A DNA stretch of 64,000 bases from Geosiphon pyriformis (Eukaryota > Glomeromycota > Glomeromycetes > Archaeosporales > Geosiphonaceae), in NCBI GenBank assembly GCA_016748015.1, contig JAAOMT010000523.1:1134437-1198436 (forward strand), written 5' to 3'. Below the pieces are notes generated by a model. The model was not told the DNA's origin. It did no database searches and saw nothing but the letters and a program-made list of their open reading frames with translations. The position numbers and the translations under genes are program-made. Each line of letters starts with the position of its first letter. Position 1 is the stretch's first letter. Shown piece by piece: positions 36,676 through 49,161 of this stretch.

Positions 36676-38520
36676 AAAGAGTCATCAGATTTGAAGAAAA
36701 AGAAATTGTAATATATAACATGCACACTAACTCATTAGCTGAACACTTTGGAAAAACAAAAACAATTCAGAAAACTTTAACTTGCTATTATTGGCCTACC
36801 TTGAGAAAAGACATTGCTGAATACATCAAAACCTGTGACATCTGCCAAAGAAGAGACAAACCCAATCACAAAGAAGATATCCATCCAATCTCTGTTGGTC
36901 AACTATTTGACAGAATTGGTATAGATGTTGTTGGACCTTTAACAATAACTCCTAATGACAACAGATATATTATTACAATTACTGACTATCTTACAAAGTG
37001 GGTAGAAACAAAAGCCACTCCAGACTAAACAGTAGTCTCAATAGCCAATTTTATTTATAAAGATATCATCTGCTGTCATAGCTGCTCCAAAAAACTTTTA
37101 TCTGATTGAGAAAGAGCTTTTCTCAGTACACTGGTTGAAGAACTTTGTAAAAAAATGTGAATACATCATAAACTTTCCTCCTCTTATTACCCCCAAACAA
37201 ATGGCCTAGTGAAACATTTTAATAAAACACTATGTAAAACCCTAGCCAAAACCAGTGAAGAAACAAACTTATAAGACAAAGTACTGCCATCAGCTTTGTT
37301 TGCTTATAGAACTGTGAATTATGACATAACAAGTTATGAATCTTTTTATCTGCTCTATGGATGCATGACAACACTACCAATAGAAACTGATATTGAGACA
37401 ATACTCTTTGAAGAAATCACAATAGAAAATTACAAAGACATTTTGCAAAGAAAACTTGGTACTATTCTTGACTCCTTAATAGAAGCATGAATAATTGCTT
37501 TTGAAAAGATAAAACAGTTCCAAGAACAGCTTAAGAAAAAAAAAATTTATAAAACACTTTTTTTAAGTATTGGTAACTTAGTATTAGAATACCATTCAGA
37601 CAGAGACAATGTTTATGGTGATAAATTTTCTAGCTGATAGAAAGGACTTTTTATAGTCAACAAAGTTTTGAACAATGGTTCTTATATTTTTCAAGATCAA
37701 TCTGGAACAATCTTTAATAATCATCCTGTTCATAGTACATGACTCAAGAAATATCATAAATGACCTAATTAGTTGTTTGTTGTGATAATACCGACTCAAA
37801 TAATCAGCAAAAATCAAGTATAAATAAATACACTATTTCCAAAACAGAGGTATCTTCAATTGACATGAACAATTATTTTCTGGATCAAAACATTCAAAAT
37901 GCCTTCTATACTTTCCATGAGTATTGAATTAAAAACTATCCAAATGCTACTCTGACCATTGAAAAACAAACCACCATAATTGATAACAGTAGAACACATA
38001 CTGTTATTAGACCAAAGAAAACTACTACCAGAAGAGAAAAAATTGGTAGCAAAATGGATAAATATCTGTTGGAAAGTATAATAGCAGTTATACTTCCATT
38101 TTCCAGCACAATTGGAAAAACACTCCAAGAAATCTTACTTATAGACAAAAACTTGTCATATGAAAGGCAATTAGAACTCTATGGTCATCTTGGTAAAATC
38201 ATAGAAGATATGAAACTCATAAAGAAAACAACTTCAAAGATATAGGCAGAAATTTTGGGCATTATACAGTTAGATGTCTCAAGAGTTTTAACTATTGCTA
38301 AAAAAACCAAAACTCTAATACAAAGATTTGGTCTCTTGGATACAAAACTTATTTCACTTCAAGTATTATATATCCTATCCATGAAAGACTTCAACAAACT
38401 AGTTAGCTTTGAGTTAGATAAAACTCTTTAAATAGATTACACTATGAATAGCTTGATTTTGCCAAAGCTTAATCTCTTTGAAGAGGATGATATTATGGTT
38501 GAAACTTATACTTCTTATTA
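36676..38520 (+). pseudogene. Gypsy C pol, 3' part: integrase and C-terminal region
   Basis: Zinc domain and core start at 36,676-37,028 (…AEHFGKTKT…CDICQRRDK…GIDVVGPLTIT…). They are followed by stop-rich core remnants. 37,296-37,490 reads …FAYRTVNYDITSYESFYLLYG. The post-integrase region lies at 37,850-38,520 (…REKIGSKMDKYLLESI…) and ends 29 bases into the 3' LTR. It matches gypsy D throughout. Inactive because of many stops. Confidence 0.87.
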
Positions 38521-39171
38521 ATTATTACATGTATTAGCCATTGATGTCATATAAATTAGCCACTCTATTTTTAGAAAGTGATTATTAACCTGATCAATGA
38601 CCTGACTGTTGACCTGATCATTGACTTAATTATTGATCTGATCAATGACCTGATCATTGATCTGATCATTGACCTAGTTATTGATCTGATCATTGATCAC
38701 TTTTGATAACTATATAAGCAATAAATCTCTTAGCTGTAGAAAAGCATGTAGAAATTAAGGAAATAAAATAAATAAAATAACAACTTTTATCTCAATTTTT
38801 CTCTTATCACTAATTTTTCTTTCCCTATCTTCAAGTATCTGAACATCTTGGGATAAAAGATATTGAATAAAACATGACTGAAGAGTACATCTGATACCTG
38901 ATATTGAATTCTAAGAGCACCAACATAAGGCATAGAATTATACCAGTGTGTAATCATTTGTTGACAGTATAGACTATTTCTCTATCTTCAGATTCCACAA
39001 TTATCTTTAGAAAAGTACAGCAACTGAAATATTTTATGAGACTAATTTTACATATTGAATTCATACTTATTCAATTTACTCTTTGAAGTTAAATTCCTTT
39101 TGATTCCTTTCATCACTCTACAATTCTGTTCTCTCTTGCTATTTGTTAACTTGTTACTCTAATCTGTAACA
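38491..39171 (+). repeat. 3' LTR of gypsy C
   Basis: Starts TATTATGGTTGAAAC (TG changed to TA) and ends CTGTAACA. TATA box at 38,711-38,718 and TGATCA-type iterons at 38,580-38,700. The duplicate ATAA follows. Confidence 0.93.
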
Positions 39172-39342
39172 ATAACTTTAATAATTTTTTTGGCTTAGTA
39201 ACTAGTTTATTTTGGTATTTTTTTTTTAATAAGTAAGGTCTAAATGCCATTTAGCACAATACATCAAACTAAGTAATCTAAACTAAGTGCAAATTATGCA
39301 CTTTTTACATGTGACCAGCCACTTGGGCCAATTAGAGCAGAA

Positions 39343-40421
39343 TTATAAATCTAACAAAACAGATACTACACTATCAATGCTAGCAAAAAAGCAACAATGT
39401 TTGCAAAAACCAAAACAAACACTAAGAGCCTCAGCAATCCCAAGTAACTTTATAACCCCAGCCAAGAACAAACATGATAAACCACGGACTACAGAAAAAG
39501 CAAAAACATCACAGGAAATCAAACCACTTCTCTTCATAAAGGCTCTGTATTTAGTCCTAACCAACCAAATCTCAGCATGGTAAGCAGCATTCAAACTCCA
39601 AACAAAATTAACAATAAAATCCCCTGCAGACTTAACATCATCAAAAATGGACAAAACCTCTAGAAACCACTTCTTAAACAAGAAGTTCTTGCTCACAGTA
39701 GTATACAATACATCATCAGAAGCACACAATGAAAGCACCTGCAAGAACTGAGAAAAAAAGAAACCCAAACTGAACATGACACACCAATTAGCCAAATAGA
39801 ATGCAAACAGGTCCTTACGGACTCTAAAGTCAAATAAATACACAAATGAATGATTGAAGCTCTCCACCTCTCTACAGTGAAGACACAAAACACTCAAATA
39901 GGCCTTATTATACAAACACTTTTACACAGCAACTGGCAAGTGGTAATGGAGTGCTTTCATAAAATATGAATGCAAATTAGCCATAGACTTATAGATAAAT
40001 TCAGTCACCATATGTGAATTAGGGTGTCAAATTAAAGCAGTGTGAATTCAATTTACATCACTGACCAAGGTTTTGTTAAAAACATCAGAACCAGGTCTAA
40101 CTTCCCAATGGGCATAATTTACAGACCTGAAAACTTTATGGACAATATGTTGAATATTACCAGACACTGTTATTTCATCAATCTTAACATACTTCTCTTT
40201 TATTAAAACAAGAAGCACCAAATCGGAACCAGCAGCCAAATCAGGTAACACATCAGCACACTCATTACCCAAAACACCTGAATGTTCTTTAATCTTACAC
40301 CAGGAAACATCAAGCCTTTTTTTCCTAATAAAATTAACAATACTATACTGTTTCATCTAGCAACAGTTGTGGAAGTCCAAAAAAGCCAAAGCCAATTCAG
40401 CAACACAAGCATCCAAAACAG
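39343..40421 (-). pseudogene. LINE copy 2 ORF2, C-terminal part
   Basis: 39,343-39,915 (190 residues) is the C-terminal domain, beginning with a Cys pair (LCLHCREVE…). 40,048-40,356 is the end of RNase H, reading HSGVLGNECADVL with the last catalytic Asp kept, unlike copy 3. Stops separate the two. Solo LTR F then splits RNase H between AV and LDACVAEL. Confidence 0.82.
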
Positions 40422-41404
40422 TGTTACCAGACGAAATTAGAGATATTATTTAGCATAAAATTATCTTATAATTTCTATCATTAATTAGCATATATTATCA
40501 TTTCAAATTATCACTTATTATATTAGCAAAAATATCCAAAATTATCATTTAATTAATAACCCAAATTGTACACAACACAAATGTAACCTAATTGCGATGA
40601 TTAATCATGCAATACCCTGAACTATGTAATATTCAAAAGTTCACCGAAATTTATAGAAATTTGCCGAAATAATTGATAGTTCACCGAAATATCTAATAGT
40701 TTGCAGAAATAACTTGTAGTTTGCCGAAATGTATCTTTAGTTCAGCGAAATTGTAGAAAATAACAAAGTTTAAGTTCATAGAATAGTGTTACGACAAGTT
40801 GTATAAAAGAAGAGCTTCTCTTTTTGAGAAAATGTATCTTATTTTAGATTTATCACTTAGAACCATTTTTACACACACAAAAAAAAATAAATATCAAATA
40901 ATTCGAAAAACCAAAACTCTTTAAATTATTGCACTTGGAAAATCCTCAAAAACCCAACTAACATTTTGAAATTGATTAGCTACCAATTTCAGTAAACTGT
41001 TAGTGACTTCAGGCCTAGATGGAAAACATTTCTCTTGACAGAATTCTATTTCTTTTATATTTATTTTATTTTTTTCTTTTTTTTTCTTTTTACAATCATT
41101 AAGGTAGCCTACAGACAAGATTTCTATAAAAGAGTTGACTTTCACAGCAAAGTAACTATACATTTTAGTGAGCTTCCAGACGAGCAATTCCTGGGAAAGA
41201 GTTGACGTTTACTACAACATAACTACATAAAGTAACTGACATGGAATTGGCCATTCTACTTATAAGCCCAGCAGTTCAAATTATAGGAGATAATTTGAAG
41301 ATAAATTCAGTTATTGGAGGTTCAACCACATCCAAAAAACGTGAATTCACAGCAAACAAGCATCGACAACATTTAAGAAAAGAGACCAAAAACCTCTGGT
41401 AACA
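40422..41404 (+). repeat. Solo LTR F, copy 1
   Basis: TGTTACCAGA at the left and TCTGGTAACA at the right are perfect 10-bp inverted termini of TG…CA type. ACAG flanks both sides (40,418-40,421 and 41,405-41,408). Removing the element and one ACAG restores the RNase H frame of the host LINE. A second copy in opposite orientation lies at 55,792-56,756. Iterons plus a TATA box support an LTR rather than a DNA transposon. No internal region is present. Confidence 0.88.
40636..40809 (+). promoter_or_regulatory. U3 iterons and TATA box of LTR F
   Basis: Six spaced versions of AGTTCACCGAAAT / AGTTTGCCGAAAT occur at about 40,638-40,752. TATAAAAG follows at 40,802-40,809, next to the palindrome GAGAAGCTCTTC (inverse GAAGAGCTTCTC). 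The layout suggests an upstream activator-binding array. Confidence 0.55.
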
Positions 41405-43477
41405 ACAGCCTAATTGTTCGAATAAACTGCAACAGAACTGTTAAGAAGGACACACTCCAAATCCAGAACAATTGCCTGCAATTCAGCCAAAGTAGAGGAT
41501 ACCAACTCACCAACTCCAATGCCAATGCCCAAATCCAAATCAGAGAAATATACAGCTGTCTTATATTTCATTTCACAAAAACCCAAATTTCTCAAAGATC
41601 TATCTGTGTAAACACTAACAATGTCCAGATCAGTAGCAAAGAGACACTGCTCCAGCCTAGAAACACTACTCAAACCACAAACATTCAGAAACTGCAAACC
41701 AGTAACATGTGACTCATCAACAGGAGAAAATTAAGCCAGAAAGTTTTGAACCAAACTAAACCAATAAGAGATAGAACCTTTCAGATTGAGTCTTTTCTAT
41801 TGACAAAAGCTTTTTCAATTAAAAATTAAATCTTTTTTAGTATATAGTTGTTCAATAAAAGTGACTTCAAATTTTTTGAGTAATCATGAAACATCATAAA
41901 ACAATGAGCTCTCCAGAATTGTAGACATCAGTATCTCACCAGCAAAACAAAATACAGTGAGAAAAAAATTGCCAAGAGACATATCACAATCCAAAAAAAT
42001 TCTGACAACACCAGCCAAAAAATTATTGACTGGACTAACATATAGTCTAACCAGATAACATAAAAGATAGACAGGTGACCAACTTAAAACTTGCAGGTCC
42101 AAAAATCTATGATCAAACAGGTGACCAAAAATTCTACCAGCATTCAAAAAATTTAGTACAGAAGCCAATTTAAATTCAGATTGCAACTGCTCAAAAGATT
42201 TTAAGCCATACAAAGATGGATGGTAAAAAGTCTCATTCGGAAAATCTTTAGGTAGTCCAGTCTTAAGTCATAAACTTTTCTAATCAACGTGTTTCACTTA
42301 ACACATACACTTTTAGAAACAAAACTAAACTACATTCTATAACTAATAATGGGTTGTAGTATTGCTGACATCAGATAAAAAAACTGTTTGTTTGAAATAG
42401 CCTTTCTCAAAACCAAATTGACAAAAAACTTGACATCTGAATGAGCTTTAGTCAGATTAGGTAAGGACAATTCCTTGGATGACAAATAAATACCAAAATA
42501 TCTATAAGACTCTTCCTTACAAACAACTGAAATTGGCAGATCACTTATTGACAATAAAGTATTATTAACTCTCTGGTTGATAGGGATGGCCACAGTCTTT
42601 TTATTATTAATAGAGATATCATTTATCTTAAAAAACTCACTAGCAATGTCCAATATATACTGAGTAGCAGCCTTACTACTCCCCACCCAAATTGTGTTAT
42701 CAACAAAAGCACCAGCTGCCAGAAACAAAGTCAAACTGCCTTGGTTTTTCAGTCTACCAGTTTTAACAACAAACCTAGTGTCAATCAGATAGCCACACAA
42801 ACTTTCCTGTCTCTTAATTTTACACAAAAAGGGATCATAAAAGATTCTTCACAACAAAAGAGAAAATATCTCACTCTGGTTAAGACCATTATGAATCCAG
42901 TATCCATCAGTTAGACCAAAATCAGTCATAATATGATTAACATAATTATTGTGAATACTGCCAAAAAACCTGATAAAACATTCACACATCTTAATTCAAA
43001 CCAAGCTATTTTGCAAGTAATACCAACTCATAGAATTATAGGCCTTATACATATTCTATAAAACAAGCCAAAGCTCACAATTTTTTTCTAGAACATTCTC
43101 AATAACTAATCCAATAGCAAAAATAGAGGATTAAGTAGTAGTGTCTTTTAGTACAGAAAAATTATCACCATAAAGAACATCAAACATACTGCATACCAAT
43201 GAAATTCTATCAGACAGTATCTTAGAAAAAATTTTACAGGCAGTCTCAATCAAAGCAATCAGCCTAGTATTAGTCAAAACACCTTCTTACTCATAAGGTT
43301 TAGGAATCATAGACACCCAAACTTCTTTCTAAAGATGAGACACAAACTTATGCACCAAACAGAGATTTAATAAAATCAAGAGTAAACCAAACACAGAGCT
43401 ATTGCAATGTTTTCAAAGTTCATTCATAATATCAGACAAACTAGCAGTCTTATTATCTAACAGATTTTTGATCATGC
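41405..43477 (-). pseudogene. LINE copy 2 ORF2, reverse transcriptase and start of RNase H
   Basis: 41,410-41,697 is the N-terminal half of RNase H (…VSVYTDRSL…, ELQAIVLDLE). 41,884-42,213 is the thumb/connection. 42,330-42,827 holds the RT catalytic motif as FVDN (42,696-42,707), one Asp changed to Asn. 42,840-43,477 carries the earlier RT motifs with stops. The sequence before the composite insertion reads …NELxKHCN, the common LINE RT start. Confidence 0.82.
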
Positions 43478-44871
43478 TGTTACCAGAAGATTTTCACAAA
43501 AATTACAACACATACAATGAAAATTAACATTAAAATCATGTAAAAAAGACTTACATCATCTCATTTAATTAACAAAATTAGCTGGCAATCTGAAAATAAA
43601 TAATCAGCAATCAATTCAATTACAACAAAGAAATATAGCACAATCCAACAGTTTAACTAAGTTGGATACAAAAAAATCTTGGCAAACTAAAAAACACCAA
43701 TAGAAATGAATGATTGACACATGTAATCAGATAACAACAGGTTTTGTTATACTCCAAAATTCTTATACACTCTTATTGAAACAATCTAATATTTCAAATC
43801 TGCGATCAATAGTTAAAAGTAGTTACTAAGAAATGTAATCAATTAATCTACTTCTGATTACATTGATTATAATTATAATTGATATCATTGATTTACAATT
43901 AATGTTCTAAATCCAGCCATCTAAATTTGATCATCTAAAAATCACTAGCTCTGAGAAAATAACATGCTAAGTAAACTTATCATGAATTGATTAAATTAAT
44001 ATATATAAATAATTGATGTATTTTAAATAGTCTTAATATAATATGTAAATCTGATGTAATTTAGCTATATATACAGCTTTTTTGTTAGCTCAGGAAAGTA
44101 TCAGTTTAATATTAAGCTAACTCTTCGCTATAGTTTTATAGTGAGCAGTTAGTTTTTTCTTCTATCTTTTACTCTTTTCTCCCTTCTTCCTATGCTCTAA
44201 ATACTTGTTATCACAATTTCAAGTATGCCTTTTCACATTCTTTATCACCATTTGGAATCACATTATTAATAACTTCTGATCTATTTGTTAACAATATTAT
44301 CAAGCTTTTTATTACTTCTGATCTTTTAAATCATGTGTTATTACTATTTCACATTAAGTTTTGTTTTACCAAACAAGTTATTAAATATAAAAATAAGTAA
44401 TAAAATATTATGTTGTTAAAGAGTGGTCTTAACAATAAAAAGTTTAAATCTATTTAAGTTATGTTTTACTCTTACAATCTTTTTATAACTCCTATAACTT
44501 CATTTTCAAAGCAGACATTTAAACACCACATCTTTTTGATGACTAATTGAAAAAATTCTGGTTATGATTTTCTTAAGTAGTTTTGGTTTTTCTTTGTTGC
44601 TGGTTGTGCTTTTGATACATATAAAGAGATGTGACTTCTCTTTCCCCTTTTCAAATACCTAAGACTGGTTTTTGTTCAAAAACAAATAATAATGACAATA
44701 CTTTTTTTTTTACCTTTAATGACTTTATTACATACTTTTTTTTGCTTTTCCACTTACTAAAATAGTCCATACATCTATAATATGCTATAGTCTATAGCAT
44801 AATCATAGTAATATATATTACCAGTTAAGCTAAAAAATGTTTCCAAATAATGACAAAAACCACTGATAACA
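43478..44871. repeat. LTR-like composite insertion in LINE copy 2
   Basis: Starts TGTTACCAGAAG and ends CACTGATAACA, terminal sequences like those of LTR F. An internal TGTTATCACAATTTC at 44,216 together with the right end bounds a 656-bp part that is repeated, inverted, at 51,543-52,225. A TATAAAGAG box near 44,626 resembles the LTR F promoter. No coding frame is visible, and I found no clean target duplicate (CATGC left, CATGT after one extra base right). It is either one long LTR or two fragments joined. Confidence 0.65.
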
Positions 44872-46402
44872 ACATGTAACAATTTATCATAACCAATAAC
44901 ATCCATAACTTCAGAAAAAACACCATTGTCAACATAATCCAATGGCAAATATTAATGCTGTCACAACTCAAGAACATTTCTCAACACAACTCTCTTTCTT
45001 GTTCAGTCTTCCATAATTCTGTCAACCTCTCCTTTAACTTTAACCAGGTCCAAAATTAAATTGCCATCAGAAACCAAATGGTCCAACACTACTTTGCGAA
45101 AAGGGCATTTCAATATATTATGGATCATGTGGTTTTTGTTGACCACAAAGCTCTCCATCTTTTTCTTAATAGCTAACCTAATGTCTGACTCTTCAGCCTG
45201 CAATGATTCAGCAAGTTTAAAGACATGATAAGATTTCCTTGCACTATAAAGAACAGAACAAACGTGATCTAAACTGCACTAGAGCTCATAAGATCTCCAA
45301 CAATAGAAGCTTTGTCACTATCAAGAGAAACTCAGCACTCCAAAAGAGAAATAAATTAGTCAAAATTCACTTCATGAGAAGCCTTAACAATCTTCAAAAC
45401 CAAAATTTCCAGCCTATAAAACTTTGAAAACTCTTTGATAAAAACCTTATTGTAACTTTTAAACCATCTTTTTTTGAAAGTTTTATTGGCCAAAAAAGTC
45501 ATCATTTTGCAAACAATATCCCACATAGTATCCAGATCCAGAAGCCTCTTGGCCAAAACAAACTCATCTGAAAACATAACAGCATTGGCCACTGTAGCAT
45601 TTTTGAACTCACACCATTTTATTTTATCAGTATGCTTGATGTTAAATTTCCAACAATCTTTGTTAGCTTGTTTGCACAGTAAGTTTAGCTGTACATTCAG
45701 CAAATCACCCAAACTCATGGAAACATAAACAGCATTGTGATCAATATTAAAATAATCTTCAACATTAGCAACACTACAAACAACTACTGTATTAACCAGA
45801 TTTGATGAAACAAACAAATAATCAATTGTTTTAGCAACACTCTGAGAATTACACCAAGTTGGCACCTTTACAAAAGAGCTTCTACACAAGAAATTGACCA
45901 AACTCAGATTAAGACACTTTTTAAAATTGGCACACTTGTAAGATCCATTCTTATTAAAATTACCTCCCAAAATAACAAAAGAAGACTCATTCACAGCCTT
46001 TGCAATCATAGAGTTAATATCATTTACCTAAGAAAAGCATACCACCAAAGATGCCTCAGCATAAAGTCTCAAAATTGACATAGAAAGTTTATTCTTAAAA
46101 AGTAACCTGATAGAGAAAAGCTAACCAGAAACATCAATTACCTTATATACATGTCTTGCCAAAGAATTGTTCATGATAATTGTGACACCAGAACTCAAAT
46201 GACTAGAGCCCAAACCAGAAGTGAAAACTCAGACACCATCAAACTTATTTATGATCCATGGTGGACTTTATCTCTCAACTTAGTCTCAATAACAATAGAA
46301 ATCAAATTGTTTGTCTCGTTATGCCAACAAATTATATCATCTTGTTTTGCAAAATTGTTTATACCCTTAACATTACATGTGGCAATTTTCCAAACCAGAT
46401 CA
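44872..46402 (-). pseudogene. LINE copy 2 ORF2, endonuclease part
   Basis: 45,356-46,009 is open for 217 residues of an exonuclease/endonuclease/phosphatase-type domain, with GGNFNKNGSYK where GDFN is expected, and …NIDHNAVYVS. The N-terminus (46,300-46,402) starts ISDLVWKIATCNVKG. Its initiator ATG reads ATA, and the TAATG overlap is degraded to TAATA. 45,003-45,203 is the linker to the RT. The role would be nicking target DNA. Confidence 0.82.
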
Positions 46403-48103
46403 CTTATTAAGGATTAGTGGAAGCTGACAAATTCAAGCCAGAGCACAAATAATCCAATCTTTCCAAAACCAAATTAACCAACACATCCAATACCACCATT
46501 TTAGATTCCAAGCTACCCACTTTGGTGGTCAGAACCTTGGAACTACTAGAGCTAAAACCAGACACATCAAAATTAACACCAATGGGAGGAAAAACAGATA
46601 GCACAAACATATTATTTACAGTTATATTCAAATCCAAACTTGAATTCAAAGGTGCAGAAGCAATAGAAAAGGAAGTAAGAGATGAAAGCACTAAAGATAC
46701 CAACCCAACAAGGCTCAACTTTTTCAAGATACCAGAAATTTGGTCTGATAGAAGCTCTATAGAATGTTCCAAAAAGGCCAAATAGTTATGCAAGCCAGAA
46801 TCACCAAAAAAAGCAAAAACTACAAAAGAAATTCCAGCACCAAAAGATGAACTAGTACTAGAAGAGAACAAAGAAACCACATGTAAAGAAAAGCCACTAG
46901 CAATTTGGGCCCAAGTTTTACCAACCAAACACATATCAGAAATATGACCAAAATGTTTACACTTGAAGCAACAAGCCAAAGAAAGACCAGTCCAGCACAA
47001 ATTCACACTCTTAAACACAGGAACAGAACCAATAGCAGCCAATTTGGATGTCTCATCAGCAAAATACATTATTGTACATCTATCATGCACATATAAGCTA
47101 GGATTATGGCCAATGAAACAAATTTTCTCATCATATAATTCCATCAAACCAGAAAAATCATGTGTCATAGTTCTAACTGGAAGAGTATAAAACAAAGCCT
47201 AATGCCGATCCCTAGATATCCACATTTGTTTATCACCAACAGCTTTTGTCACACAAACAGAGTTTTTTCCCATGAAAACAAACCATCTAGCTGCGACCAA
47301 ATCAGCTATTTCAGATGACTCATACTCTACCAAAGCTTTTTGTCACAAACCAATTAATTGTATCTTAATTGATACAATCTTTCCAAACTTAGAAAAAACA
47401 GATTCCACAGCCAATTTGGGAAAATTAACTGGGATTTTCTTGACAATCACTTCACAATTCGATCAGCTATTTATTTTTCTAAGATTATCATTAACAAGAA
47501 TTTTTTCACAGACTGCCAATTTTTTTGCCTTATCCAGACTAAATTCAGATGTAAATAATGATCTAATGATTCCAAGAAATTTTGAGGAAATAAAGACTCT
47601 TCCAAAACCATCAATTCGATAAAAAATTTTCTTGATTGTAATTAATTTATCACTATTTGTTTTTCCAGACACAGCAGACAACTTAACATCTAAAGCGAAC
47701 ATTTTGACTGGTTTGAAGCTATATTTCTTTAGAACATATGACTTGATAGATAGAAGCCAATTGGATCTAACAAATTTAGGTGCCAGGAGCACCAACTCAG
47801 TATTATCGTCACTCATATGTTTAAATAATGGCTGCTTTGGCAGGTTGCCCAGCATGTATGTTCATGTGCAAGTTTTTTTCAGCATTGCTTCATCCATATT
47901 ATTGTCCTTACCAGATTCTGCATAACTGGTTTCTTTGGTAACTGTGTTCTTTATATTTTAACATCTAAGAGACCACTTGTATTGCTAGAAATGCTGCCAA
48001 CTTTGCTCCTCCAGAATACCACAAACTTAACACCAGCAACACCAATATCTATCAAGCTTAAAAGACCAGCAGACAAATTAATCACATCACCAGCTACAGG
48101 CAT
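46403..48103 (-). pseudogene. LINE copy 2 ORF1
   Basis: 46,407-47,195 (262 residues) has the zinc-knuckle region CCFKCKHFGHISDMC (C-x2-C-x4-H-x4-C), then a long Ser/Val/Leu-rich coil. 47,463-47,855 precedes the RNA-binding domain. Between them a few stops occur. The 5' end is interrupted by solo LTR G at 48,104 and continues at 49,162-49,330. Confidence 0.8.
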
Positions 48104-49157
48104 TGTTATGGGTAAACTTGGTGGATATGAGAAATGGTAATGTTTAGTGCTCTCAATTATTGATGATGTATCTTCCACATAATTCTGTTGGCTTAGTCTT
48201 GATTATCAGTCTCTGAAGGTCTATTTCTGGATGTGAATTTACCCATTGAGTTCTTTTGTTATAAGACACAGAGTTTGTCTTTCATTGATTGCAATGTTTT
48301 CCATAAATGTGAGCTTTCTTTTCTAAGCTAATGAGTGCAGTCGTTAGGGTTTGATGTTGTCTTTTTGCCTTTTTGGTAAGCTAACAAGATAATATTAATA
48401 TCCAAAACTTAAGAGGAGCTTCCCTCTTTTACTAGGCTATCACAAAGTTTATTTCCAGACAGTCGATTTTACTATATTGCCACTCCACAAAAAAATAAGA
48501 AAAAAAAAGAAAAAAAAAGAAAAAAAAGATAAATTAGTATCATCAATTGCCATGATCAAGAGTGATTGGTCCAAATTGTTGATTGTTTGAAGTGGTTATG
48601 CTAAGAGCATCTGTCCTAGAATGAAGGTATAAAACAAAGGTTAATTCACATAAATTCCATGAAGTTTGGGAACATGAATTTGTGACTCTGATTTCTTTAA
48701 TAATTGGTTTATTTCAGAAGATGAAAAATAGGGAGGATAATAAATAATAAAAGAGTATGGATATTTTATTCTTGTCTAGAGGTTCATATTTATCTGTCTG
48801 TCTGTCTTTTCTAACTTTTATAACTACTTGCTTTTATACATTCTTTTGGTTTTACAAGATTGCTTTCAATTGTCTCACTATTATTAGCTATTGCTTTGTT
48901 ATTTCTGTTATTGCTTTGTTTTTCTACATTATTGCTAGTTATCCTATGTTATAATACATTATCTAACATTATTACATATTATTCTGTGTTATCCTGTGTT
49001 ATAATATGTTATCCTATGTTATTGTGTGCTATTCTGTATTATTCTGCGTTATAACATGTTATCTTACATTATAATGCATTATCCAACGTTATTGTGCTAT
49101 TCTGTGTTATCTCACATTTCTTCCTAACTTTGGATTGGTTTTTCTACTTGAATAACA
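48104..49157 (-). repeat. Solo LTR G
   Basis: Plus-strand TGTTATGGGTAAAC…TTGAATAACA, with GCAT on both sides (48,100-48,103 and 49,158-49,161). In minus sense, iterons of the type TGTTATCCTATGTTAT (48,930-49,120) precede TATAAAAG near 48,832-48,839, so U3 lies at the right. A run of AAAAAAAAG units sits near 48,500. No coding sequence. Its family is not otherwise represented here. Confidence 0.85.
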
Positions 49158-49161
49158 GCAT

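Larger units (their letters stand above)
12932..39171 (+). mobile_element. Gypsy C, LTR retrotransposon, outer shell of the nest
   Basis: Two related LTRs (12,932-13,660 and 38,491-39,171) in the same orientation are flanked by the 4-bp duplicate ATAA (12,928-12,931 and 39,172-39,175), so both ends belong to one insertion. Sense order: LTR, primer-binding site, gag, -1 frameshift signal, protease, reverse transcriptase, RNase H, integrase, C-terminal region, polypurine tract, LTR, which is Ty3/gypsy order. The body is cut at 16,948/34,610 by gypsy B, and again at 35,828-36,675 by a B-type LTR. Removing B rejoins the reverse transcriptase in frame (…FFSTI + DLTAGFW…). Many stops and several one-base indels make it inactive. 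Confidence 0.95.

Noticed and set aside
40422-41404. A MITE or other DNA transposon
   Set aside because: The 10-bp inverted ends alone would allow it, but TG…CA termini, a 4-bp duplicate, U3-like iterons and a TATA box fit a solo LTR better.
44872-44880. Clean target duplicate for the composite at 43,478-44,871
   Set aside because: CATGC and CATGT are similar, but only if one extra base is given to the element. The LINE frame is not restored.
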